Source: JAIRTY01 sp050257395
GTDB taxonomy: Bacteria; Actinomycetota; Actinomycetes; Streptosporangiales; Streptosporangiaceae
Length of the DNA: 56,107 nucleotides
Assembly (NCBI GenBank): GCA_050257395.1
Contig: JBLMWU010000244.1
Span: forward strand, 1 to 56,107
Reading direction: 5' to 3'
Shown in pieces: positions 37,053 through 45,617 of this stretch. The notes under the pieces were generated by a model, which had not been told where the DNA came from, ran no database searches, and was given only the letters and a program-made list of their open reading frames with translations. Position 1 is the stretch's first letter; every line of letters begins with the position of its first letter. Both the position numbers and the translations under genes were made by a program.

Positions 37053-38198
37053 TCAGAAGCTGCAGTCACCGCAGGCGCCGCAGGCGTCGCAGCATCCCTC
37101 GCAGCAGCAGTCCCCGCAGCAGTCGCAGCACCCGTCCCGGCAGCAGCCGCCGCCCCGCCCCGGCTGGGGACCGGGCTGCGGACCGGGCAGCGGGCCGGCC
37201 TGCGGCAGGGGGCCCGCCTGCGGCGCCTGGCCGGGCGGCAGCGGGCCGGGCTGCGGGACTCCGGCCAGCAGCGGGCCCGCGGCGGCCACCGGGCAGCCCG
37301 GCAGCCGGCCCCGCAGCAGCCCGGCCCGGTGGCCGGCGCCCGGCCCGCGCCCCGCGAACGTGTGCCGGATCGACCGCGCCACCTCGCTGGCCAGCAGCGC
37401 GTCCACCAGGTCGCGCCGTTCCAGGTCCAGGTCGGCGACGGCCAGCCGCAGCCCCAGCATGGCCTCGTCGCAGTACTGCCGGGCCCGCGCGCGGTCCGTG
37501 CCGGTGGCGGCCAGCGGGTTGTAGGCGCCCGCCGCCTCGTCGGCGGCCAGGTCGCCGGCCGCGTCCAGCAGGTGCGCGATCCGCCCGAAGAACCGCCCGG
37601 CCTCGGCCAGCGGCCCGGCGTTGTGCGGCTTGCCCGCCAGCACCGCGGTGTGGGCGAACACGGCGGCCACCGCGGTCTCGGTGGGCTCGGTCAGCTGCAG
37701 CAGGGTGACCCCGGCGGTGTGCTCCAGCACCGCCTGGCGGCCCAGCGCGCCGGTCAGCACGCTGGCGTCGAAGCCGGTGGCGGCTGCGGTCACCGCGCCC
37801 GCGGCCGCCCACCGGCTCGCCACCAGCCGGGCCGGCGCGGCCACCAGCGGCCGGGCGAACACACCGTCCCGGTCCGCCACGTGGTCGCCGATCTTGCCGG
37901 CGGCGAGGATCAGCGACACCGCCGCCGCCAGCTGCTCGCCGGCCGCGCCCGCGTCCACCACCTCGGCGCGGCGCATGCCGCGCAGCGCACACGGCCCAGC
38001 CAGCCGGCGCTGCTGCGCGACCGGGCGCTGCGCGTCGGTCAGCACCGACACCAGCAGCCCGTCGTAGTTGGTCACCAGCCGGGAAGCCTGGCCGTGCAGA
38101 TCCCGCAGCGCCAGGCACAGCCCGCACAGGTGCGCCGTCCACTCCCCGAAAAGGCCCGCGGTCAGCCGGTGACGGCAGGGCCGGACGATCCCGAACAC
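37053..38198 (-). CDS. DUF5685 family protein with cysteine-rich tail
   Basis: A 381-residue protein. The first 270 residues match DUF5685 (MFGIVRPCRHRL, EWTAHLCGLCLALRDLHGQ, SRLVTNYDGLLVSVLTDAQ), with conserved Cys in HLCGLC. Residues about 310-350 are Pro/Gly/Gln repeats (GPLPQAGPLPGPQPGPQPG). The last 29 residues contain 14 cysteines in CC, CCC and C-x2-C patterns (for example GCCDCCGDCCC), which looks like a metal- or Fe-S-binding tail. DUF5685 function is not established. The GTG start is five bases after a TATTGA-like box. The 3' end precedes the beta-glucosidase after a 33-bp inverted-repeat region. Confidence 0.8.
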   Translation of the reverse strand: MFGIVRPCRHRLTAGLFGEWTAHLCGLCLALRDLHGQASRLVTNYDGLLVSVLTDAQRPVAQQRRLAGPCALRGMRRAEVVDAGAAGEQLAAAVSLILAAGKIGDHVADRDGVFARPLVAAPARLVASRWAAAGAVTAAATGFDASVLTGALGRQAVLEHTAGVTLLQLTEPTETAVAAVFAHTAVLAGKPHNAGPLAEAGRFFGRIAHLLDAAGDLAADEAAGAYNPLAATGTDRARARQYCDEAMLGLRLAVADLDLERRDLVDALLASEVARSIRHTFAGRGPGAGHRAGLLRGRLPGCPVAAAGPLLAGVPQPGPLPPGQAPQAGPLPQAGPLPGPQPGPQPGRGGGCCRDGCCDCCGDCCCEGCCDACGACGDCSF

Positions 38199-38292
38199 CC
38201 GCTCAATATGGCGGAAAACGGCAGCCGCCGACGGCCTTTTCGCCCGGTCCGCAACCCGGTTTGACCGGCGGTTACGCCTGGTCAGGCGGTGG

Positions 38293-39402
38293 CTACTCGG
38301 CCGCGGCTCCCTGGGTGACCGCGGCGTCCACCTCGGCGCGGCGGGCGGCCAGCTCGGCCTCGTACTTCTCCCGGTCGATCTTCTCGGCCAGCTCCTCGTC
38401 GTCGCGCATGAGCGCTTCCAGGTCGGTCTTGGCCGCGTCCAGCACGCCCATGTCGGCGTAGGCGGCCTGCACCTTCGGGCCCCACAGCCCGATGTCCTTG
38501 ACGCACGGCACGATCCGGCTGAACAGCAGCGCCCGGAACGCCTGCTGGACCGGGGACTTATCGGAGAACTCCATGCACTCGTCCACGTCGTAGCCGAGCG
38601 TCTCCCAGATCTCCTGGCCGCGGAACCGGTCCCGCATCAGGTAGCAGCCCTCGACCACGAACTCCTCGCGCTCGGTCCGCTCGGCCTCGGTCAGCTCCCG
38701 GTAGTAGTCACGCAGGGCCAGCCGGCCGAAGGCCACGTGCCGGGCCTCGTCCTGCATCACGTACGCGAGGAGCTGCTTGACCAGCGCGTTGTTCGACATG
38801 TCCCGGTGCACGCCGAACGCGGCCAGCGCCAGCCCCTCGATGAGCACCTGCATGCCCAGGTACGGCAGGTCCCAGCGGGAGTCGCTGAGCGCGTCGGCCA
38901 GCAGCTTCCCGAGGTGGTCGTTCATCGGGTAGAACATGCCGACCTTGTCCCGCAGGAACTGCGAGTACAGCTCCACGTGCCGGGCCTCGTCCATGGTCTG
39001 GGTGGCCGCGTAGTACTTCGAGTCCATGTCCGGCACCGACTCCACGATCCGGGCGGCGACGGTCAGCGCGCCCTGCTCGCCGTGCAGGAACTGGCTGAAC
39101 AGCCAGGAGCCCAGGTGCTGGCCGAGTTCCTTGCGCTCCTTGTCGTTGAGGATCTCCCACTGCCGCGACCCGTAGATCGGGATGAACTCGTCCGGCGTCT
39201 CCATGATGTTCGTGGGGTCCACCGGCAGGTCCCAGTCGATCCGCTTGGTCGCGTCCCACTGCTTGTCCTTGCCGCGCTGGTACAGGTCGAGCAGCCGGCC
39301 GCGGCCCTCGTCGTACTCCCAGCTGAAGCGGGCGGCGCCGGACGCGGGCACGTCCCAGGTGCCGGGCGCCACGGGGCGGGTGTAGTGCTCATACGTGCTC
39401 AC
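38293..39402 (-). CDS. ferritin-like di-iron carboxylate protein
   Basis: A 369-residue all-helical protein. Four iron-ligand helices are visible: FLHGEQGALTVAARIVE, TMDEARHVELYSQFL, VLIEGLALAAFG and VMQDEARHVAFGRLALRDYY; the paired E-x2-H motifs are the di-iron site of the ferritin-like superfamily (R2-like, AurF-like or acyl-ACP desaturase-like oxidases). No Tyr radical site was assigned. The substrate is unknown. Start ATG/GTG 39402 follows GAGGAG. A TTACT-N4-AGTAA palindrome at 39441-39454 covers its promoter region, suggesting TetR-type control. Confidence 0.85.
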   Translation of the reverse strand: MSTYEHYTRPVAPGTWDVPASGAARFSWEYDEGRGRLLDLYQRGKDKQWDATKRIDWDLPVDPTNIMETPDEFIPIYGSRQWEILNDKERKELGQHLGSWLFSQFLHGEQGALTVAARIVESVPDMDSKYYAATQTMDEARHVELYSQFLRDKVGMFYPMNDHLGKLLADALSDSRWDLPYLGMQVLIEGLALAAFGVHRDMSNNALVKQLLAYVMQDEARHVAFGRLALRDYYRELTEAERTEREEFVVEGCYLMRDRFRGQEIWETLGYDVDECMEFSDKSPVQQAFRALLFSRIVPCVKDIGLWGPKVQAAYADMGVLDAAKTDLEALMRDDEELAEKIDREKYEAELAARRAEVDAAVTQGAAAE

Positions 39403-39440
39403 GGCGGGCTCCTCGGGGACCGGTGACGCTTTCTGTGTCC

Positions 39441-39454
39441 TTACTACTCAGTAA
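39441..39454. promoter_or_regulatory. TetR-type palindrome upstream of the ferritin-like gene
   Basis: TTACTACTCAGTAA is a TTACT-N4-AGTAA dyad located 39-52 bp before the start codon. The arms are the A/T-rich type bound by TetR-family repressors of lipid-metabolism genes in actinobacteria. No tetR gene is in the window. Confidence 0.55.
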
Positions 39455-39574
39455 CTCCGGCTTGCGCAATCCCCTGGCCGACATGACCGGGGCCGCCCGG
39501 CGCCGTCGCGCTGCCGGCCGGCGGCCCTGGGCTAAGCCCGGGCATTTCCCCACTGAACGGAGCCAGTCAAATGC

Positions 39575-39973
39575 GTGAAATCCTGTTATTTATCGACATT
39601 GGCTGACCGGCTCGCCGCCGGCGCCGCGGTGGCGGCGGCACCGACCGGGCTGCTGCCGGTTGCCGTGGCAGCAGGGACGGTCACCGTTGCCGGCTGGCGT
39701 GACGGGCGCATGCGGGCGGCGGTGAGCGGCGCGGCGATCCTGGCGATGGCGTTTGTGCTGTTCTGGGCGAGTTACGCGGCGATTGACCCGCACATTGTGC
39801 ACCGCCGGTCGTATCTGCTGCCGATGCCCTTCCGCCGGGGCCTGCGTTTCCTGGCGGAAAATGACGCCAACGGCCCGTCGGCCTATCTGCTGGGCGAACA
39901 GTGGAACGGTCATGAATGGTGGTTCTGGCCCGGGAGCCTGCTGGTGAAAATACCGCTGCCAGCGCTGCTCGTC
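39575..39973 (+). pseudogene. remnant of a phospholipid carrier-dependent glycosyltransferase
   Basis: About 133 codons resemble the middle of a PMT/ArnT-type membrane glycosyltransferase: a helix AAILAMAFVLFWASYAA, then a loop RRSYLLPMPFRRGLRFLAEN, then AYLLGEQWNGHEWWFWPGSLLVKIPLP, the conserved segment that precedes a transmembrane helix. Both ends break off: there is no N-terminal catalytic Asp region and after LPALLV the frame becomes Ala/Arg noise. The base composition is less G+C-rich near its start (39565-39595). It is most likely a decaying gene; a transferred fragment is also possible. Confidence 0.65.
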
Positions 39974-40041
39974 TCTGCCCGGTCGGCACGATCGGCGGCT
40001 CCATCGTGGTCTACCGCTTCCGCCGGCCGGCGCCCGCCCGG

Positions 40042-41631
40042 TCAGCGCGGCCGGGCGGGCTCGGGCTCCGGCGAGGTGCTCGCCGGAGCGGGCCCGGCGC
40101 TGGCCGGCCCGGTGCCCGCGGGCGGCCGGGACGGCATCAGCAGCAGCGCCAGCAGGCCGCCCGCGCCCGCGACCGCCGCGCCGGCCGTCAGGCCCAGGCT
40201 CATGCCGCTCATGAACGCGACCCGGGCCAGGTGGGCCAGTCCCGCCCCCAGCGGGCCGCCGAGCCGGGCGGCCACCTCCAGCGCGCCGCCCAGCGACCCG
40301 GTTATCTGGTGGGCGGCCGGGCCGGGCACGGGCCGCCCGGCCAGCGCCGCGGTCATGTTGTCCTGGTACCGGGTGGCCAGCAGGCTGCCGATGACCGCGA
40401 CCCCGAGCGCCCCGCCGAGCTGCAGGAAGGTCCCATTGGTGGCCGAACCGACGCCGGTGTGCTCCTGCGGCAGCGAGCCCATGACCGACCCGGTCGCGCA
40501 CGGGATGGCCAGCCCGGCCCCGAGGCCGAGCATGATCATGCCGGGCAGGGTGTCGGTGTACCCGGAGGTCACCGTCGCGCCCGACATCTGCCACAGCCCG
40601 CCGGCGATGATGAGCAGGCCCGCCGCGAGCACCAGCTTGCTGCCGGCCAGCCGCACGATCGGCGCCGACAGGGGCGCGATGACCGCGATGGCGGCCGCCG
40701 CCGGGATCACCCGCACCCCGGCCTGCAGCGCCGTGTAGCCCAGCTCGAACTGCAGGAACTGGGTGAGCACGAACAGCGACCCGATCAGGCCGAAGGTGAC
40801 CAGCCCCACCGAGCCGACCGCCCCGGAAAACCGGCGGTTGCGGAAGAAGCCCAGGTCCAGCATGGGGGAGGAGGTGGTCAGCTCCCAGGCGATGAACCCG
40901 CCGATGACCGCCAGGCCGGCCGCCCCGGTGCCGATGACCAGCCCGGACGACCAGCCGTGGCTGGGCGCCTCGATGATCGCCCACAGCAGCAGGCCGAGCC
41001 CGGCGATAGACAGCAGCGCGCCGGCCACGTCCGGCCGCCGGGCGGCCGGGTTCTTCGAGTCCGGCACCAGCGGCCAGGCGCACAGCAGCCCGGCCGCCGC
41101 GACCGGCACGTTGATCAGGAAGACCGAGCCCCACCAGAAGCTGGCCAGCAGCGCCCCGCCCACGATGGGGCCGAGCGCGATGCCCACCCCGCTGGTGCCG
41201 GCCCACATGCCGATGGCCCGCTGCCGCTCGCCGGGGTCGCGGAACGTGTCGGTGATGATCGACAGCGTGGACGGCATCATCATGGCGCTGCCGATGCCCA
41301 TGCTCGCCCGGGCCGCGATCAGCATCCCGACCGACCCGGAGAACGCGGCCCACGCGGACCCGGCGGCGAACGCCGTCAGCCCGGCCAGGAACACCTTCTT
41401 GCGGCCGATCCGGTCGGCCAGGCTGCCCATCACCAGCAGCAGGCCCGCGAAGACCATCACGTAGGAGTCGACGATCCACTGCAGCTGGCTGTCGGTGGCG
41501 TGCAGGTCCCGCACCAGGGTGGGCAGGGCCACGTTCAGCACCGTGCTGTCCAGGTTGACCATCAGCAGGGACACGCACAGCACGGCCAGCGCGAGCCAGC
41601 GCCGCCGCCCGGCGGCGGATTGGGTAGCCAT
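40042..41631 (-). CDS. MFS multidrug exporter, DHA2 (EmrB/QacA) family
   Basis: A 529-residue transporter with about 14 transmembrane segments. DHA2 signatures: LDSTVLNVALPTLVRDL in helix 1, GSLADRIGRKKVF as motif A, ARASMGIGSAMMMPSTLS as motif B, and GPIVGGALLASFWWGSVFLINVP as motif C. It should use the proton gradient to expel amphipathic drugs or metabolites. The ATG at 41631 follows GGGAGC. The C-terminal tail is Pro/Ala/Ser-rich. No adjacent TetR or MarR repressor was found. Confidence 0.92.
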   Translation of the reverse strand: MATQSAAGRRRWLALAVLCVSLLMVNLDSTVLNVALPTLVRDLHATDSQLQWIVDSYVMVFAGLLLVMGSLADRIGRKKVFLAGLTAFAAGSAWAAFSGSVGMLIAARASMGIGSAMMMPSTLSIITDTFRDPGERQRAIGMWAGTSGVGIALGPIVGGALLASFWWGSVFLINVPVAAAGLLCAWPLVPDSKNPAARRPDVAGALLSIAGLGLLLWAIIEAPSHGWSSGLVIGTGAAGLAVIGGFIAWELTTSSPMLDLGFFRNRRFSGAVGSVGLVTFGLIGSLFVLTQFLQFELGYTALQAGVRVIPAAAAIAVIAPLSAPIVRLAGSKLVLAAGLLIIAGGLWQMSGATVTSGYTDTLPGMIMLGLGAGLAIPCATGSVMGSLPQEHTGVGSATNGTFLQLGGALGVAVIGSLLATRYQDNMTAALAGRPVPGPAAHQITGSLGGALEVAARLGGPLGAGLAHLARVAFMSGMSLGLTAGAAVAGAGGLLALLLMPSRPPAGTGPASAGPAPASTSPEPEPARPR

Positions 41632-41714
41632 GCTCCCAGGCAAGCGGCGCCCGCGGCCGCCCGCCAGGGCCGCCCGGCGGGGCCGCAGGTGGCCAAGGTC
41701 CCCTACCGCCCCGC

Positions 41715-44156
41715 TTATGCGGAGTCTTCGCCGGGGGAAGGGGAAGTGCCGGGGGCCAGCAGCTCGTAGGCCGGGTTGATCATGACGGGCATGCCGTCGC
41801 GGACGCCGACCGGGCCGCGGAAGCGGACCTTCGCGCCGCAGACCAGGCCCGGGATGTGGCTGCGCCCGTAGAACAGGGCGGTCAGGTCGCCGGTGGAGTC
41901 GGAGATCTCGGCCGCGAGCACCGCGCTGCGCTCCACCGGCCGGATCTCCACCGCCCGCACCCGTCCTTCCACGGTGGCCTTGCCCGGGCCGCCCAGCGAG
42001 CCGATGGGCCGCGCGCCCGCTGTCGGCGCGGGCCGGTGATATTCCGCGTGGTCCCTGGTGGCCGGCACCATGCCGGCGGCCGGCGGGGCCTCCGCGGGCG
42101 TGGTCCCGGAGGCCGCGGCCGCCGCGGAGCCGTCGCCGGTCCCGGCGCCGTCCCCGGCCGGGGCCTTGCCTGCCATGGCAGCCTGCCGGTCCAGCCGCTC
42201 CTGGGCCACCTCCAGCCGGCTGCGCACGTCGAAGGGCACGATGGTGGCCGCCGAGTGCGGGATCTGGCTCACCACCGCGGCGATCTTGTCAGCGGTCCGG
42301 TCGTGCAGCAGCCGCCCGAGCAGCGGCGAGTAGCTGCGCCGCGGCAGCACCACCGTCACGTGGGTGCCCGGCTGCGCCGCCTCCCGGCTCACCAGCTCCG
42401 CGCTGGCCCTGGCCAGGCGGCGGTCGGGGCAGTCGAAGAAGTCGAGCACCACCCCGCGGTCGGCCCGCGACCACTCGTCCCGGAGCTTGTCGGCCTGCAC
42501 GTTGTCGATGACGAAGTGCACCGCGCGCAGCGTGGTAGGGCGCAGGCTCTTGGCGTAGCGCAGCGCGGCCAGGGTCGCCAGGTCGAAGCTGTCCACGAAC
42601 AGGTACACGGTGCGGCGCGGGTACAGCGGCGGCTCGGGCGCCTTGGGCCGCTCGCCGATGTGCTGCAGCACCTCCGTCTCGGCCCGGTACTCCCGGTTGA
42701 GCCGGATCAGCGCGAAGGTCAGGATCGGGAAGAGCACCACCACCAGCCAGGCGCCCTCGGTGAACTTCACCACCGCGAAGATCACCACCACGATCGTGGT
42801 CAGCACCCCCGCGGCCGCGTTGGTGATCATCTTGCGGCGCCAGCCTGGCCCCCGGTGCCGGTTGTGGTAGCGGGCCATCCCGAAGCCGGCCATGGTGAAC
42901 GCGGTGAACACCCCGATCGCATACAGCGGCACCAGGTTGTTGACGTTCGCGCCGCGGGTGATGATCAGGGCGATCGAGATGATGGTCAGCATGATGATCG
43001 CGTTGGAGAACACCAGCCGGTGCCCGCGCTTGAGCAGCCATCTGGGCAGGAACGCGTCCCCGGCGACGTAGCTCGCCAGGAACGGGAACCCGTTGAAGCT
43101 GGTATTCCCGCCGGTGTAGAGGATGAGCGCGGAGGCGGCCAGCAGCAGCAGGACCAGCGCTTGGCCCAGGAACGAGTGGCCGAACACGATCTGCGCTTCC
43201 TGGGCCAGCACCGTGGGGACCTGGTTGGGCCAGCGCGGGGTGGCCCGGGTCACATGGGCAAGCCAGGAGATGCCGGCGATGAGGAAAGCCAGGATGGCGC
43301 CTTCGGCCACCAGCACCCGGCGGGCGTTGACGCCCTCCGGGGGCCGGAATGCGCCGACCGCATCCGACACAGCCTCGATGCCGGTCAGCGACGCGCCGCC
43401 GTTCGCGAAAGCGCGCAGCAGCGTGAAGAACATGGCGAACGAGAGCAGCGCCGACGTGCCGGCGCCTATCTGAATGTGGTGGGGCAGCGAGTGCGGGTCG
43501 TAGCTGGGCAGGTTCCCCAGCGCCTCCCGGATCAGCCCCACGACGATCATCAGGATCACTGCGCCCGAGAACAGGTAGGTCGGCACGGCAAAAGTGCGGC
43601 CGGCCTCCTTGATGCCCCGAAGGTTCCCGTAGCACATGAGCAGGATCACGGCGATGGTGATCGGCTCGGTGAAAGGCTCCAGGGCCGGGAAGGCGGACGC
43701 CACCGCGGCGGTTCCGGCCGCGATCTGCACCGCCACCGTGACCACGTAGTCGATGAGCAGGGCCACCGCTGCGACCTGGGCGATCCGCGGGCCGAAGTTC
43801 TCCCGCGCCACCACATACGAGCCGCCCGGCCGGATGTAGACCATCACGACCTCGCGGTAGGACAGCAGCACCAGCAGCATCACGAACAGGATGACCAGGG
43901 TCATCGGCAGGATCAGCGTGAACGCGGCCAGCCCGGCCAGCGGCAGCAGCGCGATGAGGATCTCCTCTGTCCCGTAGTTGGACGAGGAGATGCCGTCCGG
44001 CGACAGCACGCCGAGCGCGAGCGGCTTGGACAGCCGCTGGTGGGAGAGCTGCTCGTTGACCATGGGCGGGCCGAGGATGCGGCGCTTCACCGAGTACCAG
44101 AAACCCTCGGGCAGGTCAGCCCCGCCGAGCAGGCCCGCCGCTTTCCGCATAGCCAC
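41715..44156 (-). CDS. KimA-like APC-family K+ permease fused to a C-terminal OB-fold
   Basis: An 813-residue fusion. Residues 1-470 have about 12 transmembrane helices with the APC/YdaO-KimA pattern (GVLSPDGISSSNYGTEEILIALLP, SYREVVMVYIRPGGSYVVAREN). Residues 500-670 form a universal-stress-protein-like cytosolic domain (YLFVDSFDLATLAALRYAKS, THVTVVLPRRSYSPLLGRLLHDR), as in KimA. After a Gly/Ala linker, residues about 727-808 form an OB-fold (EGRVRAVEIRPVE, LTALFYGRSHIPGL, VGVRDGMPVMINPAYEL). In other actinobacteria this OB-fold (Rv2694c-like) is a separate gene near the permease (Rv2690c-like). Start GTG 44156 or ATG 44150. Confidence 0.85.
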   Translation of the reverse strand: MAMRKAAGLLGGADLPEGFWYSVKRRILGPPMVNEQLSHQRLSKPLALGVLSPDGISSSNYGTEEILIALLPLAGLAAFTLILPMTLVILFVMLLVLLSYREVVMVYIRPGGSYVVARENFGPRIAQVAAVALLIDYVVTVAVQIAAGTAAVASAFPALEPFTEPITIAVILLMCYGNLRGIKEAGRTFAVPTYLFSGAVILMIVVGLIREALGNLPSYDPHSLPHHIQIGAGTSALLSFAMFFTLLRAFANGGASLTGIEAVSDAVGAFRPPEGVNARRVLVAEGAILAFLIAGISWLAHVTRATPRWPNQVPTVLAQEAQIVFGHSFLGQALVLLLLAASALILYTGGNTSFNGFPFLASYVAGDAFLPRWLLKRGHRLVFSNAIIMLTIISIALIITRGANVNNLVPLYAIGVFTAFTMAGFGMARYHNRHRGPGWRRKMITNAAAGVLTTIVVVIFAVVKFTEGAWLVVVLFPILTFALIRLNREYRAETEVLQHIGERPKAPEPPLYPRRTVYLFVDSFDLATLAALRYAKSLRPTTLRAVHFVIDNVQADKLRDEWSRADRGVVLDFFDCPDRRLARASAELVSREAAQPGTHVTVVLPRRSYSPLLGRLLHDRTADKIAAVVSQIPHSAATIVPFDVRSRLEVAQERLDRQAAMAGKAPAGDGAGTGDGSAAAAASGTTPAEAPPAAGMVPATRDHAEYHRPAPTAGARPIGSLGGPGKATVEGRVRAVEIRPVERSAVLAAEISDSTGDLTALFYGRSHIPGLVCGAKVRFRGPVGVRDGMPVMINPAYELLAPGTSPSPGEDSA

Positions 44157-44264
44157 GCCGGATGCGTCCTTCGTTCGTCACGTTCGCCGCTGGCATTCAA
44201 CCACCGTGGGCCTGCGGCCTGCCCAGCAGGGCAGACGGGCAGCCTGCGCCGACAGTAGCCGGCC

Positions 44265-45617
44265 TCAGCCGATGCCGAAGAGGCCCAGCACGGTGAATCC
44301 GAGCAGGGTCAGGCTCATGGCCGAGATCCCGACCGTGACCACGGTGGCGGCCACCCTGAACACCGGGCCGTTCGCGGCGTCACCGAGCAGGCTGCGCCGG
44401 TTGGACAGGATCAGGATGTAGGCGAGGATGACCGGGGTCACGATGCCCTGCAGCACCTGGGTGCCGATCAGCAGGGTGATCAGGTTGATCGGGGTGAGAG
44501 CCAGCGCCGCGCCGATGATGACCTGCACGGTGAACAGCCCCAGGAACAGCCGGGCCTCGTTGAACTTCCGGGAGACCGACCGCTCCACCCCCACCGCCTC
44601 GCTGATCGCGTAGGCGCTGGACAGCGGGACCACGGCGCCGGCCAGCGCGGACGCGCCGATCAGGCCCAGCGCGAAGAGCACCTCGGCGGCCGGGCCCGCG
44701 ACGGGCTCCAGCGCCTTGGCGGCCTCGGCGGCCGAGGTGAGCGGGCCTTTCCCGCCGATCGCGGCGGCGGTGGCGATGATGATCGTGATGGACACAATGC
44801 AGGCGAAGATGGCGCCGGAGATGGCGTCGATCCGGGCGCGCGGGTAATCGGCCTTGTCGGCGCCCTTGTCCACCATCCCGGCGGCCGCGTACAGCTGCAT
44901 GTACGGGCTGACCGTGGTGCCGATCAGCGCCACGCCCAGCAGCAGGTAGGCCTTGCTGAACAGGAAGTGCGGGACCACCAGGTTCAGCCCGACCTGGCCC
45001 CAGGCGGGGTGGCCCAGCACCGCCGCGACCGGGTAGGCCAGGAACGCCAGCGACATGATCAGGAAGATCCGCTCGGCGTACCGGTAGGACCCGAACAGCA
45101 CCAGCGCCCAGATGGCGACCGCCGCCACCGGGATGATGATGGAGCGGCTGACCCCCAGCAGCTCGAACGCGGCGCCGATGCCCGCGAACTCCGATACCAC
45201 CAGGCCGGTGTTGGCGATCAGCACGCACATCAGCGCGATCCCGGTCAGCCGCAGGCTGAACTGCTCGCGGATGAGCGCGGCCAGCCCCTTACCGGTGTGG
45301 GTGCCCAGCCGCACCGCCATCTCCTGCACCAGCACCAGCGCGATGGTGACCAGCACCATGAAGAACAGCGTCCGGTAGGCGTACTGCGAGCCCGCCGAGG
45401 CGTAGGTGGCGATGCCGGCCGCGTCGTTGCCCGCGTTGGCGGCGATCACCCCCGGCCCGGCCACGGCCAGCACCAGCCAGATCCGGCTCTTGCGGGACCC
45501 GAGCAGCCGCGCCGACCTGGCCCGCAGCCGGCCCAGCGCGGCGGCCCCGCCGGGCCGCCGCGACGGCCCGGCGAGTTCCGGCTGCCCCTCTGCCTCCTCC
45601 TGCTGCCGCGTGCTCAC
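44265..45617 (-). CDS. NRAMP-related divalent-metal permease (Mg2+-type site residues)
   Basis: A 450-residue, roughly 11-helix permease with Nramp topology. In helix 1 the canonical DPGN is DAAG (D65), so the metal-binding Asn is Gly; in helix 6 the canonical Met-Pro-His is Ser-Pro-Tyr (TTVSPYMQLY), so the sulfur ligand is gone. Loss of the Met and the Asn-to-Gly change are known from NRAMP-related magnesium transporters, which favour Mg2+ over transition metals. The GTG start overlaps the preceding stop by four bases (GTGA), so it is made together with the MgtE-like sensor upstream. Confidence 0.85.
   Translation of the reverse strand: MSTRQQEEAEGQPELAGPSRRPGGAAALGRLRARSARLLGSRKSRIWLVLAVAGPGVIAANAGNDAAGIATYASAGSQYAYRTLFFMVLVTIALVLVQEMAVRLGTHTGKGLAALIREQFSLRLTGIALMCVLIANTGLVVSEFAGIGAAFELLGVSRSIIIPVAAVAIWALVLFGSYRYAERIFLIMSLAFLAYPVAAVLGHPAWGQVGLNLVVPHFLFSKAYLLLGVALIGTTVSPYMQLYAAAGMVDKGADKADYPRARIDAISGAIFACIVSITIIIATAAAIGGKGPLTSAAEAAKALEPVAGPAAEVLFALGLIGASALAGAVVPLSSAYAISEAVGVERSVSRKFNEARLFLGLFTVQVIIGAALALTPINLITLLIGTQVLQGIVTPVILAYILILSNRRSLLGDAANGPVFRVAATVVTVGISAMSLTLLGFTVLGLFGIG

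Noticed and set aside
41856..44258. An 800-codon plus-strand frame opposite the permease/OB fusion
   Set aside because: Antisense shadow without motifs, start or ribosome site.
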